Of a stretch of DNA of 64,000 nt, positions 63,566 through 64,000 are shown piece after piece. Origin of the DNA: Dyadobacter frigoris (GTDB lineage: Bacteria; Bacteroidota; Bacteroidia; Cytophagales; Spirosomataceae); assembly GCF_005280585.1 (NCBI RefSeq), contig NZ_SZVO01000024.1, positions 1 through 64,000 on the forward strand, written 5' to 3'. A program made the position numbers and the translations under genes. The notes below the pieces were generated by a model. That model saw only the letters and a list, made by a program, of their open reading frames with translations. It did not search any database and had not been told where the DNA came from. The first letter of the stretch is position 1. Each line of letters opens with the position of its first letter.

Positions 63566-64000
63566 GTTTTGTGCAAGTGCGTGAAAGTTTTTGTCGAAAT
63601 GGTGGTCACCCTGGATCAAAATCATTTTAAAGCCTGACTTTTTAAATATATTTTTTGCATATGTTTCCTCCTCGGTTCCGAATATTAAAATCGGCTCAAT
63701 GGACTTGATCTTGACTAGTTCTTCCAGCACATCGTATTGACCTGTATTTTTTCCTACATGTAACATATCGGTCAGATGTATTTCAAAATCGGTGGAAAGA
63801 TCAGGAGAAAGGCAAATGAATCCCAAATTATCATCAAGTAAGTTCTGTGACATTCTTGAAGCAATAAAAGGGACTATGGATGCTCCAAATGAATATCCTA
63901 AAAGAACAAAGCTCTTCCGGTTCCACTTCTTCATGTAGTAGTTTATTGATTTGATGATGTCTTCCGCCGATTTTTCCGGTGTTTTTTTATCCAAAAATAT
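63566..64000 (-). CDS. VirJ/AcvB-like hydrolase, partial at window edge
   Basis: The frame is open across the right edge, so the N-terminus is outside. It has the alpha/beta-hydrolase elbow SFVLLGYSFGASIVPFIASR (G-Y-S-F-G), FICLSPDLSTDFEIHLTDML and GDHHFDKNFHALAQN, the pattern of VirJ/AcvB family proteins. After ALAQN the frame runs into VIT-like sequence, so the true C-terminus is replaced at about 63566. Confidence 0.8.

Noticed and set aside
1..64000. tRNA, rRNA, CRISPR array
   Set aside because: No cloverleaf ends, rRNA blocks or regularly spaced repeats were seen; short tRNA-like motifs could be missed by eye.

Overview
The window comes from a Bacteroidota chromosome, most likely of the order Cytophagales (a Dyadobacter- or Spirosoma-like organism; the genus is a guess). 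The evidence is a FecI/FecR plus SusC/SusD locus, a type IX secretion C-terminal sorting domain, IS982 elements, ROK/AGE/MFS sugar genes and A-rich leaders. I found no rRNA, tRNA or CRISPR array.

Layout. (1) 1-2406: the 3' end of an IS1595-like transposase, a membrane-protein remnant, a small membrane protein and an L,D-transpeptidase. (2) 2.6-31 kb: a long stress and low-oxygen island. It holds three 3xBON proteins and one single-BON protein, a FixL-like haem-PAS histidine kinase overlapping a receiver-Crp/Fnr fusion regulator with ldhA and an SDR downstream, and two paralogous AraC-type regulators. It also holds YtxH, DJ-1, cupin, Acg-type nitroreductase, Dps-like, DUF1269, HdeD (frameshifted), alcohol dehydrogenase, aldehyde dehydrogenase, SHOCT and phosphoglucomutase genes. 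(3) 31-34.8 kb: a secreted-protein block (T9SS cargo, tail-collar protein, S8 protease with CUB domain) lying between the end of pgm and a 120-bp diverged copy of that end. (4) 35-36.2 kb: two adjacent HEPN-like genes, one frameshifted. (5) 36.5-43.4 kb: a Crp-like regulator, an orphan reductase-like domain and a complete RND efflux operon. (6) 43.4-46.1 kb: a truncated GIY-YIG-type endonuclease gene and two nested IS982 elements. (7) 46.6-61.3 kb: a SusCD sugar locus with ECF sigma, FecR, SusC, SusD, PQQ-type dehydrogenase with cytochrome c, Gfo/Idh oxidoreductase, AGE epimerase, MFS transporter and ROK regulator. (8) 61.3-64 kb: a gene-poor stretch, a Tn3-like fragment, a polysaccharide deacetylase and a VirJ/VIT chimera at the edge.

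Main observation. Ten places in and next to the stress island carry the same 35-bp element: GTGATNNATRCAACT, exactly 14 bases, then TRTAAC. Seven copies are close matches and three are weaker. Six of them end 60-70 bases before a start codon. They precede the BON genes, a histidine kinase, DJ-1, an outer-membrane/nitroreductase operon, the Dps-like operon, a beta-barrel protein, YtxH and the Crp-like gene. This looks like an undescribed stress-promoter class (alternative sigma factor or Crp/Fnr-type activator). With the FixL-like kinase and its FixJ/FixK-like fusion partner in the same island, the best hypothesis is an oxygen-responsive general stress regulon. The link between that regulator and the element is inference.
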